Source of the DNA: Bactrocera neohumeralis | Taxonomy: Eukaryota > Arthropoda > Insecta > Diptera > Tephritidae | DNA: 64,000 nt | Reading direction: 5' to 3' | Assembly: GCF_024586455.1 (NCBI RefSeq) | Contig: NC_065919.1 | Location: forward strand, 20,020,017 to 20,084,016 | The notes under the pieces: model-generated | Seen by the model: only the letters and a program-made list of their open reading frames with translations | What the model was told of the DNA's origin: nothing | Database searches by the model: none | Shown: positions 55,524-64,000 of the stretch, piece by piece | Layout: each line of letters opens with the position of its first letter | Numbering within the stretch: the first letter of the stretch is position 1 | Translations under genes and position numbers: made by a program

Positions 55524-56579
55524 TCGAATTAATAGTTTCATGCCTTCCATTTCTAATTTTACTTTATCTCTTTGATGTTATAGCCTGTATTTTCCCCAAT
55601 GATAGACTCAGCGACAAACTTCATCTCAACCGCAAATTCTAAGCTACATTTTTACAAGCCTCATCGCGGGCATTGAGTTTTTCAGCCAGCCGTTAGAGTT
55701 TTTTCTATTTTAAATATATTCTAAGTGCCACCACAAAATTTTTACCTTCCGAACTCTTATTAAAAAAACTATAGTTTCTCCCTCAGTGTTGAATTTCGCT
55801 GTAAATCAGTGTAATCAGACGGACGTAGCCAACAGCAAACCCCCATCATAGTCTAACTTATTATGAACTACACTAATTTCCTCGCAGCTCGTTTGCTCAT
55901 TGCCAGTTACTTGTTAGTAGAGTTGGGTCATTTGCAAATAGCAATTTTTCAATGTCAAACCGTTAGTCTATGCGGTATCTCTGGTTTTGCAGAATTTTCG
56001 CACTGCAACTTAGTAAACTATTAAAACTCGGTCTACTCTATGTATATGGACCTAGCACATACATATGTATATGTACAATTACTCGCTGCAGATAATCACT
56101 ATGATGCCTGCTCATCTTTATTAATGACTGTACTTTTGGTCATTGTAACGGTATGCCGGAATGCCGCTATTGCACGTGCGTTCATGGCAAAGTGTTCGTG
56201 CTATGTCTTAAACTTCCAAGGGTGCTGTGTCACCTCCTCATTCGTTTACTTCCGAAATTTTTGCGGTTTGTTGAATGTAAACGTTGGCGGAAATGTCTTT
56301 GTCACAGGTGAAGTTGCTCTAGTTAATTTTCTCTGCCGGAAATTACAATTTTCTTTACTTACTCTTAATGAGGATTCAGTACATTCGAAGGTTTAGGATT
56401 GCGCGAAAATAGATTCAGGTGAATGTGGCCGGCAGCTAAGTGATACTGAGTTCCGAAGAAAAATTTTCGATTGAAAACACTATTTTAAAGCTAAAGTACA
56501 AGAGTTTTACATTAGTCAGCTGCTTAAATTCGACATAATTAAATAAAGATCTCTTCATTTTGACGATATCCAAACGCTC
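55524..56579. other. spacer, nothing recognised
   Basis: A 118-codon open frame at 56040-56396 (+) shows no family likeness and is not called. Confidence 0.35.
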
Positions 56580-57180
56580 TGTAAGCTCTCGAAAATAAAA
56601 ACCCATCGCCTCTTATTGCATCGGGGTTTACCAGAACACTGAAACTGGCTGCCTTCAAGGTAGCGGTAGATATAAAGCAGCGAAGCGCAGTATCCTTCAG
56701 AGAGAGGTTTGTTAGCTCCGATAGCTTAGCGACTGTACCGACTTTGAGCTCTCTGGCTGTGCGTTCAAAGCGAATGCAGTAGTGAATGACCTCATTAGCC
56801 AAAGTTTCAAGGTTCTTCGATATTAAACTTGTATATGTGCCCGATCACAGTAGAATCGCCGGAAACTGGAAAGTAAAATTCTCTTGCTCAATTTCCTCCA
56901 AATGGAAGCAAGTCTTTTGATGCCCTCTTGAGTTCTAGCGTTGGACCTAAGAGCCGCCATTTATCTTGGCAAACGCTGATCAACAGCCAATGCTTGTACG
57001 ACTACAATTTTTAGGCCAGAGTAAGAGATACTCGGAACTATTAGCTATTGGCAAAGTCAGTCTCGCCGTAATTGAAGGTCTACTGATTGGACGCTGTCCG
57101 ATAGGAGATGGGTTCATCTTGACACTTTCTCCTCTTTTGTCTTACTTTTACCTCACTGAGATTGAAATATCTTGTTAGTC
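56580..57180 (+). mobile_element. family K-like retrotransposon RNase H relic
   Basis: Forward codons across frames: IASGFTRTLKLAAFKVAVDI near 56618-56677 (V-F-Q-A-E-V-A-A-I-like block, degraded), SVSFREVCLLSDSLATV-like near 56692-56740 (catalytic L-S-D-S of RNase H), TLSSLAVRSK near 56742, and LVYVPDHSRIAGNWKVKFSC near 56828-56887 (V-P-G-H-S-G-I-A-G-N block, glycine changed to aspartate). The post-RNase H tail RYSELLAIGKVSLAVIEGLL then IGRCPIGDGF follows near 57030-57118. The tail belongs to the same architecture as the 12830 copy. Confidence 0.68.
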
Positions 57181-57429
57181 ACAACTTCGGCAAATTAGTG
57201 GCTGGGCTTAATTTTAACCACAAATTTGTGGTAAATTCAACGCTTCGTTAGTCTAAGAGGAAAGGGGTAACACAAAAGACATTTGTCCAAACGAGTTCAA
57301 CCCTACGACCTAACCTAGCTTAACCAATATGACATTGGGGCATTGCTAAGGATGAAGCTCTGAGTTGGCTCCATTAGGATAAAGAAAAAGCACATTTAAA
57401 ATCACATTGAAAATCACATTTAAAAAGTA
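57181..57429. other. short spacer
   Basis: Between the family K and family B relics; nothing recognised. Confidence 0.4.
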
Positions 57430-58030
57430 ATCTTAGAGGCGTGAACATCTATACGGATGATTCGAGGATAGAAGATGGAGTTGATGCTGGAATATCCGGT
57501 ACGGAGTTACGGAGTTAGGCATAAGGCAAACTCTACGTAGACAGACAAACAAGGCAGTAACCTCGTATCGCATATCAGCCAGAAGTGCCTTGGTCAGCAA
57601 GGCGGTAGTGCAAAGTGTTGCCACAAGTAAGGTGCCAAACAAAAAAAAAAAAAAAAACAAACGGTAAATCGGAAGTACAAAAACTCCTATTGTTACTGTA
57701 GGAACATGATAGGATTACTAACTGGTCACTCTCTGGCGACGATACATGAAAGTCACAAAAAGAAAACTGAAGGAAATGTCTAGAACTGGTTACCAGAGAA
57801 ACAATGGAGCATCTCTTGTGCACTTATCCCGCTTTGGTAAGATTACGCTGTAAGCATCTGGGTTCCCCCCGGTATGACACACTGGAGACGGTATCGATAC
57901 TGAGGCCGTAGAGTCTGTTGAAATTCGCGTCAAGCGCAATCATCCTTAACGATGACAACTCCTCTTGGACTTAGCAACTGACCTCCAACTGGTATCGCAA
58001 AGTACCAAACTGGACTATGCTGGAGTCTAT
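57430..58030 (+). mobile_element. family B retrotransposon, RNase H and 3' end
   Basis: GVNIYTDDSRIEDGVDAG near 57439-57492 is the RNase H start (I-Y-T-D-G-S-K), with the catalytic aspartate present. VTSYRISARSALVSKAVVQS near 57560-57618 follows; the same phrase occurs in the reverse copy at 24440. A poly-A run (57640-57657) interrupts it. NMIGLLTGHSLATIHES near 57706 and the cysteine tail near 57805-57850 are recognisable, and the 3' UTR runs to about 58030. Confidence 0.8.
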
Positions 58031-58859
58031 ACATCTATACAATCGCTTGCTCTTCATGTATGTGTGTGTGTACATGTGTGCATGGATAGTTAAACTTAAA
58101 TTGAGTTAAGGCGGCGCACATTGGGATTTCCGTGGCTGAAATTCAAAAATGGCATGTTGTCTGATTTGAATGAAAATTTCACAGTTTGTTACCAACTATC
58201 TATACATTATTTTCCCAAAATACTAGGATTCTATCTGCATTAGTTTTTTGTCCAGAACTGCCCAAAGTTGGTGAATGTGGAGAACCTGAAAATTAGCAAA
58301 AAATTTTTATTCAAAAGTCAAATCATTGATACAATAAAACAACTATTGAAATTCAACTTTATTATTATTTTTAATTTATAATATGTATCAAAGAAAAAAT
58401 TTGAATCAAAATCCATTGAAAAAACTAATGCATAAAAAATATTGTGGAACAACATAATTTGGACGTCAAAATTTCAATGTTCTTCAAATTCAAAGTGGTG
58501 CATCTTTTTAGCGCTGTCTACCGCTGTCGACATACATACACCGAATTAAAGCCTGAAGTCTCAGCTAAACGATAAAAAAAAATTCAGCTGCCCCAAATTG
58601 CCCCCTTGAAAAAAACAATGAGATACTCTAAAATGGCAAGTTACCGCCCAAAAGTATGCAACATATATATAACAAGGATTACAGGAACTATAGGATATAT
58701 CATTCCAGAAGAATTGGACGCATATCCACTAACGAAGATGTGATGCATCACTTATTAATGTCTTCGGATCCGTACATAAACATTTTTCGTACTAAAGTAC
58801 AATTAAAAAAATTAGAATGTCACGAAGTTGTAAAAAAGTTGCTAAAAGAGACTTGATAA
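58031..58859. other. AT-rich spacer
   Basis: No coding identity. 58110-58640 has the look of a non-coding repeat, but no second copy was found in the window. Confidence 0.35.
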
Positions 58860-58985
58860 AAGAGAATTTAGTTTGTATGGGAGGTGGGCGTAAAAGTGGG
58901 CGGATATTATTGAAATTTAACACCAACATATATAATGTCATAAAAATGCTATGTACCAAAAATCAGCTGTAGGTCATTGTCCTGC
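58860..58985 (+). repeat. possible repeat E scrap
   Basis: tatgggaggtgggcgtaaaa near 58877 resembles tatgggaggtgggcgtggtt of repeat E at 30648. The similarity fades after about 50 bp. Confidence 0.35.
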
Positions 58986-58989
58986 GACA

Positions 58990-59340
58990 ACTCCTTATAT
59001 TTTTAGCCGCAGTATGCACTAGCAGAAACCTAGCTGTCATTGAAGACAAACGGCAGTTTGTTTTTACAAGTGCTGCTGCTGCTCCATCGACTGCCTTGGC
59101 TTCAGCTGCTTATGATCAACATAATACTCGTACGCTACCGTAGTAAGCTGTATTCTTTTCCAATTACTGGTGAGAGAAGAACTTATGAGATTCCAAAGAT
59201 ATCATCAGACAGATTAAAGTTATCGCAGTAAGCTGTCTACTTTTTCAGTTAGTCATAGGGCTACAACTTATGCGATTCCACAGGCAGCTTCAGGTACGAT
59301 GAGAGTATTATAAGCTATCCAGAGCTAACGAAGCCGACTT
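58990..59340 (+). other. coding-like piece with 85-bp duplication
   Basis: RQFVFTSAAAAPSTALASAA near 59051-59110 is alanine/serine-rich and resembles in style the Gag-like piece at 61835. Downstream, agtaagctgt recurs at 59142 and 59227 and starts two similar 85-bp units. In one frame they read SKLYSFPITGERRTYEIPKI and SKLSTFSVSHRATTYAIPQA. This may be a decayed tandem repeat in a coding sequence. Family unknown. Confidence 0.3.
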
Positions 59341-59422
59341 GTTTTTTGTTCAGTAAACCAAAAATATTCATATACTTATTTCTAAAGAACAGTCTTACTC
59401 AATATAGCTAACTAGTTATATA

Positions 59423-59660
59423 TTGGATAGTCGAAAAAGTTTAAAGAGACGATGCTGTATCAGTTCTTGTAGCACAACAATGGTTCGCTCGCTTCCGTTC
59501 TGGAAATTTCGACACACTGATGGAATAATATCTCTAGCGCAAAAATGACAAAAAGTGGTCGACCAAAATGGTACATAAGTGTTTATTTATTTATTATTAT
59601 AAACACAAAAATAAGTTGAAGTTTGATTAGAAATACAAAAAACCTTTTTCGACTACCCCA
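59423..59660 (+). mobile_element. 238-bp mini-mariner with both terminal repeats
   Basis: The left end ttggatagtcgaaaaag (59423-59439) and the reverse complement of the right end (tggggtagtcgaaaaag) match except at two or three positions, and a TA lies on each side (59421-59422 and 59661-59662). Inside are a short transposase N-terminal scrap (VLVAQQWFARFRSGNFDT near 59474-59527) and a 3' region almost identical to 39600-39667 (aaataagttgaagtttgatt, agaaatac). It is an internal-deletion derivative of the cecropia-like mariner, the usual way mariner-type MITEs arise. Confidence 0.85.
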
Positions 59661-59906
59661 TATAATTGCACTTAAATTAAGCGCCTTCCTCAGACATCAG
59701 TTTTTTCCATACGGTTTAACTTAATACATAAATAATTCAATCTAACAGCAAGACTGAAATTTTTTCAAGCGCAGGAAATTTGCTTTCTCTTACTAAACTC
59801 TCAAGCAGCAAAAAGAACCCTTAACCCTAACTTTAAGCGCATAATTTGCGCCCAAATTAATTATGAACACAAGAAGTGCACATCAAAGCAATAATTTTAC
59901 GGAGGT
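59661..59906. other. short spacer
   Basis: Nothing recognised. Confidence 0.4.
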
Positions 59907-60532
59907 AAATAAATCAAAATCATTAACACCACCAATAATGTCAGCCTGGAAATCAACGCAGGATTGCTCTTGCCAACAGGTGCTACTTCGGACTGAGTAG
60001 GCAATTGAAAAGTAAAGTCCTCTCTCGACGAACAAAGCTGAACTCTATAAGTCGCTCATAATTCCCGTCCTGCTATATGGTGCAGAGGCTTGGGCGATGA
60101 CAGCAACCGATGAGTCGACGTTACGAGTTTTCGAGAGAAAAATTCTGCGAAATATTTATGGTCCTTTGCGCATTGGCCACGGCGAATATCGCATCCGATG
60201 GAACGATGAGCTGTACGAGATATACGACGACATTGACATAGTTCAGCGAATTAAAAGACAGCGGCTACGCTGGCTAGGTCATGTTGTCCGGATGGATGAA
60301 ACACTCCAGCTCTGAAGGTATTCGACGCAGTACCCGCCGGGGGGAAGCAGAGGAAGAGGAAGACCTCTACTCCGTTGGAAGGACCAAGTGGAGAAGGACT
60401 TGGCTTCGCTTGGAATATCCAATTGGCGCCACTTAGCGATAAGAAGAAACGACTGGCGCGCTGTTGTTAACTCGGCTATAATCGCGTAAGCGGTGTCTAC
60501 GCCAATTAAGAAGAAGAAGAAGAAATAAATCA
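59907..60532 (+). mobile_element. RTE-like retrotransposon 3' fragment with 10-bp target duplication
   Basis: Second 5'-truncated RTE copy. aaataaatca flanks it at 59907-59916 and 60523-60532, and an AAG tail ends it. It starts further 3' than the 37454 copy, at the T-N-N-V/T-N-N-S-L block. It is nearly identical to that copy but has single-base indels, including one near 59954, one near 60040, one near 60300 and one in the g-run near 60340. Confidence 0.87.
60097..60315 (+). pseudogene. RTE C-terminal pseudogene
   Basis: 72 open codons: TDESTLRVFERKILRNIYGP then WNDELYEIYDDIDIVQRIKR and LRWLGHVVRMDET. A one-base deletion near 60300 (gatgaaacac against gacgaaaacac in the 37454 copy) ends the frame early. 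Confidence 0.8.
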
Positions 60533-61429
60533 CCGTCGTCCAATCGAGACACAGTGGTGTAAACGTGGAATAAATGTGAATGCTAACCTAATCAGGACAT
60601 CGGGAAATGTTAAAATGCAGACTTTTCATCAAACATGGAAAATTCGAATAGCTTTTAGCAAGCTTATGGAAAAAAAATGAAATTTCAACACCTTAACCCA
60701 ATTTCCCCTGCTCGCTCCACACTTAAGCTTAATAGTCATATTTCGAAAAATAATTAATATTTCACAAGAAATTTCCTAGCATTCTACAATATGTTAACGA
60801 GTTAAAAAGCAATCCACACAGACATCTGTTCAGCTGCAAAATGTGTAGCTTTTATTTTCCTTTTTTTCATTGCCAACATGCAAACCGAGCATTTGCAACC
60901 GAAGCTCAAGAAATTAAACCGAAGAAATGTTGAAAGTGAGAAATTGCTGCCGCTCGCCGTCAGTGTTTGCTCCGTTGTGCTTTTGAAGTAGTTTGTTGAC
61001 AGCGATGGAGAGAAGAATTATGTTATGTTGTTGCGAAATATCCAAGCGTAAGAGCTTAACAAGCAAAACAGCAAAGCAGCAAAGAGTATATAAATTTACT
61101 TGCCACAACGGAAGCGAAAGGGTTCGGAGCAACAAACTTCATACGACATTTCCTTGAATGAGCGAAGGAAGTGCATACATATACATAAATACTTGTATAT
61201 AAGAGTTTATTCTTGTGGAATAAATATGGCTTGACAGCCACATCTGGCATTTAGTTATTGCAAAAATAAAACATTATATTTTGCACTGCAACATTGTTTT
61301 TAGACGAGGACGGATCGATAAGTCTGCAGCTATAAAACTCGGTGGAGTGCCTATTCTTCTTAAGGGCACAATGCTAGTACGGGGCTGCGAAATTCTGGGC
61401 CTTCTAATTTTTACATTATCGGTAAAGAA
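60533..61429. other. spacer, nothing recognised
   Basis: About 0.9 kb with no family likeness. It could be host non-coding DNA. Confidence 0.4.
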
Positions 61430-61800
61430 ATGATCATGTTATAGTTAATCGATCTGTACAATTTCTACGAAGATTACATAATTGCCTTAGAAAATAATCT
61501 GTGTCATCTTTTGTGAAGATACATTGTCAAATGTGAAAGTTTCCATACAAGAACTTGATTCCGATCGTTCAGTTTGTATGGCAGCTATATGTTATCCGAT
61601 ATCGGCTGTTCCGACAACTGAGCAGCTTCTTGAAGAGAAAATGACGTTTGCAAAATTTCAAGACGATATCTTAAAAACTGAGGGACTAGTTCGTATATAT
61701 ACAGACAGACAGACGAACATGGCTATATCGACTCAGCTCAACATTGATTATTTACATATATACTATATAGGGTCTCCGACGCTTCCTTCTGGGTATAAAA
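61430..61800 (+). repeat. dispersed repeat F
   Basis: Same ordered landmarks as the copy at 35875: gttatagttaatcgatctgt, ttccatacaagaacttgatt, gatcgttcagtttgtatggc, cagcttcttgaagagaaaat, tatacagacagacagac and tcgactcagctcaacat. It extends to agggtctccgacgcttcctt and ctgggtataaaa, which may be its natural end. Confidence 0.8.
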
Positions 61801-61834
61801 AGGCGCTCTCATTAATCCAACAACTATATAATGA

Positions 61835-62519
61835 ACGAAGTTCTTTGTTTTTAAGTCTTCACGAATTGAAGTCAGCGATCAGCAATGTTCCGACCATATT
61901 ACTGACAACCGTAAATTCGCTGCATCAGTATCAAATGCATTCTCTGCCGCTCCAACTGCTGCCAGCTCCATTCTCACTACTTCCACTGTTGTTGGTACCA
62001 ATACTTCTCCGTCCAACGTTGCGGTTTCTGTTTTTGCTGATAATGTGAGTATGGATTATCTCGCTCCGGTTGCTTTACCTGCAGCCTCTACTAATGCTGT
62101 TAAAATTGCCAATACATATGTTGAGGCTGTTGTTAGGAATGCTCACCCGCTAGCCAGTGCCAAAACAGACCAATTTTTGCTGTAAATGCTGGTCAATCTG
62201 CTTCATTTGTTGATACTGTGGGTGATTCTGTTAATCCAAACTCTTCGACTTCAATTAATGCTAATGGTCTTTGAAATCAACAGTGAGCCCTAGCAACAAA
62301 AAAACTCCAGCTGCTTCAAATGTTGCTGGTGTTAATACCAATTGTGTTCTCGATGTCGTCATAACCAAGAAATGGATTCATTTGTCTGCCTTTAAGAACT
62401 CTATCACTGAGGCAGACATTATATCTTTCGTTGTTAAGCAAAAACATGCCGACAAACAGCATTTTTCTTTTATGTTTATTTACAATTCTCAAGCCATTAA
62501 AAAAGATAATATTTAATAT
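61835..62519 (+). pseudogene. Gag/ORF1-like retrotransposon protein, two frameshifts
   Basis: One protein can be followed across three frames. 61835-62185: SDQQCSDHITDNRKFAASVS then NAFSAAPTAASSILTTSTVV, an Ala/Ser/Thr/Val-rich linker. About 62168-62274: FAVNAGQSASFVDTVGDSVN. About 62271-62516: SNVAGVNTNCVLDVVITKKW then IHLSAFKNSITEADIISFVV and KQKHADKQHF. The final segment (K-K-W-I-H-L-S-x-F-K-x-S-x-T-x-x-D-I-x-x-F-V) resembles the C-terminal region of ORF1 proteins of some insect non-LTR retrotransposons. It ends where reverse-oriented family A begins. The longest open frame in this area, 61524-62048, reads through non-coding repeat F and is not the real one. Confidence 0.5.
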
Positions 62520-62529
62520 TAATAATTTT

Positions 62530-63600
62530 AACTGGGAAATTTTCAGTTAGTTGTGTGTAGAAGGCGATAAGTAGGCTGAGTATTTCCTTTGGGAAGTTGA
62601 ATACAAATTTAAACCTTCTAAGGTTGTAACCACCCATTAGCAACTTGGCATGGCGCATGCCTAGGAGTTGTTGCCAATGTTTCTCCCTACCCACTGGTTC
62701 ATCATTGCGGAGCAGCTCCTTTATGGTGTGAGGACCAGCCGCAGTGAAAGCTTCCGGTCGTACCATGTAGGTGAATGCTACGGAGCGGGCAAGCTCATCA
62801 GCCAGTCATTACCGGCTATACCTTTGTGATCTGGCACCCAAATAAGGTGCGCTTGGTTACATTCTGATAGACTATTCAGTTGCACCAATAGCGATTTGAT
62901 CTCGTATTCAAAAATCTCTTTTGAGAAATCACTTTAAGTGCCGCTTGGCTATCGCTTAGTACAGTTATACGTTCAATGCGATATTTGCGTTAAAAGTTTA
63001 ACTTTACACACCGCCTTATAGCACAGACCTCTGCAGTAGCACAAGGGTGGAATCGTTCCATTCAGCCACCTGTCAAGGGTAACCTTAAACTTCCCAGTGC
63101 AGTTAACCTTTTTGGTAATGCTATCCCTATGGAGAAAAGCCAGTGGTATTACGTCACTTAGCTCATTGCTCATACGTTGGAAATGGATTACTTTACCTCT
63201 GCCAAACCTTCCTGCTGTCATTTGGAGCACAATGTGTTTTACGACTTGACCGAAAGCTTGGTGTAGCGGGGTGATTTCCAGCAAGGCCCGATCTGGCAGA
63301 CGTAAGCGAGTAGTTGCAGCTTCGAGAAATGAAGTCCTACCGACGTCTGCGATGCTTTCGGAGCCCAGACCAGCGCTACATAAGTGACAATTGGTCGCAC
63401 GATCATTGTGTACAACCATCTGATAATCCTTGGCTGCAACCCCAGGATTTACCAACAAGCCAATTGCATATCATCAGTGCCTTCGTAGGTTTGACCATGG
63501 TCAGATCAACATGCAGAGTGGAATCCATCGCGGGACCAAGATATTTGACCATATTAAAAGTCTTAAGGTACTATCAAAAGATTCCGAAAAAACTGGCTGT
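62530..63600 (-). mobile_element. family A non-LTR retrotransposon, thumb to C-terminus
   Basis: Reverse strand, high to low: MDSTLHVDLTMVKPTKALM near 63530-63470 (thumb Y-L-G-V-x-M-D-S), RIIRWLYTMIVRPIVTYVAL then VWAPKASQTSVGLHFSKLQL near 63433-63310, and YCRGLCYKAVCKVKLL near 63035-62990. An RNase H remnant around 62900-62800 keeps little beyond lrLIWVPDHKG-like codons near 62850-62815. PEAFTAAGPHTIKELLR near 62757-62707 and HWQQLLGMRHAKLLMGGYNL near 62677-62620 close the C-terminus. It keeps the same gene order as 28605-29960. Several frameshifts. Confidence 0.8.
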
Positions 63601-64000
63601 CTTAGAAGTGGTCATGTGCTCCTGGCAGGTGATTGACCCAGTTACTTGACAATGATGACTCTATTCTGGACCAACTAGCATCTCTATTCATTGTTGTCCT
63701 ACATCCCTACTATTGGTAGGGTATCCGCTGTAGCTGCGCCGATGTTCATACAAAATTTCTAACAAGTTGTACAGCCCGCTCAATATATAGTGTTATAGTA
63801 ACATTATTATGACCATCTTTTCCAATATCCTTCTTAGTCTTACCGTGTTGATGCATCCACGGGCCTCCAGTATCTCAAACACCATATTTGATTATGCGCT
63901 GCGATGATAGATTCAGTCCTCAGTTTGAATATTCAAATTTGGTTCAAGGTCTCCATTTGCATATTCATTGGAATATAATTTCATAGAGGCTTGAGAACAC
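63601..64000. other. unassigned end of window
   Basis: May be further upstream sequence of the family A element, but I cannot read protein blocks in it. Confidence 0.35.

Noticed and set aside
61524..62048. 174-codon forward open frame
   Set aside because: Its first 90 codons read through non-coding repeat F and the rest is the wrong frame of the Gag-like piece, so it is a chance open frame.

Overview
The window looks like repeat-rich, AT-rich insect chromatin, most probably from a higher fly. The protein relics read best as tephritid or drosophilid type: mariner transposases of several lineages, Jockey, RTE-like and RNase H-bearing non-LTR retrotransposons, and short dispersed non-coding repeats with (GGAC)n tracts. 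Calling it a tephritid fruit fly is inference from family resemblance, not from a host marker. I found no host protein-coding gene, tRNA, rRNA, CRISPR array or operon. Nearly every recognisable coding stretch is a decayed mobile element with frameshifts, stops and internal deletions.

Layout. 1-1222 mariner lineage 1, reverse, cut by the window edge. 2087-4260 non-LTR pieces (an RT thumb, an RTE-like 3' end, RNase H-type family A) and a mariner scrap. 5520-5800 repeat F. 6240-6960 and 8740-9870 copies of a Tc1/mariner-like family C, the second with its 3' end duplicated. 11035-11900 family A. 12830-13760 non-LTR family K. 13914-14960 mariner lineage 2. 17651-19900 a mariner end, pieces of repeat E, a Jockey 3' end, and an odd 290-bp insert with 21-bp hairpin repeats. 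20425-21125 family C. 21575-22458 mariner lineage 1. 23860-26340 family B, an RTE relic and a Jockey RT. 27467-28262 a TIR-bounded mariner. 28605-30300 families A and K. 30350-31145 repeats F and E. 32390-33540 mariner lineage 2. 33850-35090 the best preserved DNA transposon, DD37D type. 35500-36300 a mariner cut by repeat F. 37454-38319 an RTE 3' fragment with a 13-bp target duplication. 38560-39667 cecropia-like mariner. 40090-43600 family B and two mariners, the last running into a 100-N assembly gap (43601-43700). 44870-48530 a family C piece, duplicated segments, repeat E and an unidentified reverse ORF. 49465-50110 mariner. 50690-52140 RTE. 55194-55523 an unidentified coding-like stretch. 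56580-58030 families K and B. 59423-59660 a 238-bp mini-mariner. 59907-60532 a second RTE 3' fragment with a target duplication. 61430-62519 repeat F and a Gag/ORF1-like relic. 62530-63600 family A.

The pieces do not work together as a pathway. They record many independent insertions in both orientations, some nested (E against F, F in mariner, the 290-bp insert in E). The youngest-looking events are the two RTE 3' fragments with intact target-site duplications. Family letters (A, B, C, E, F, K) are mine and come from comparing copies within this window; formal clade names need a database search.
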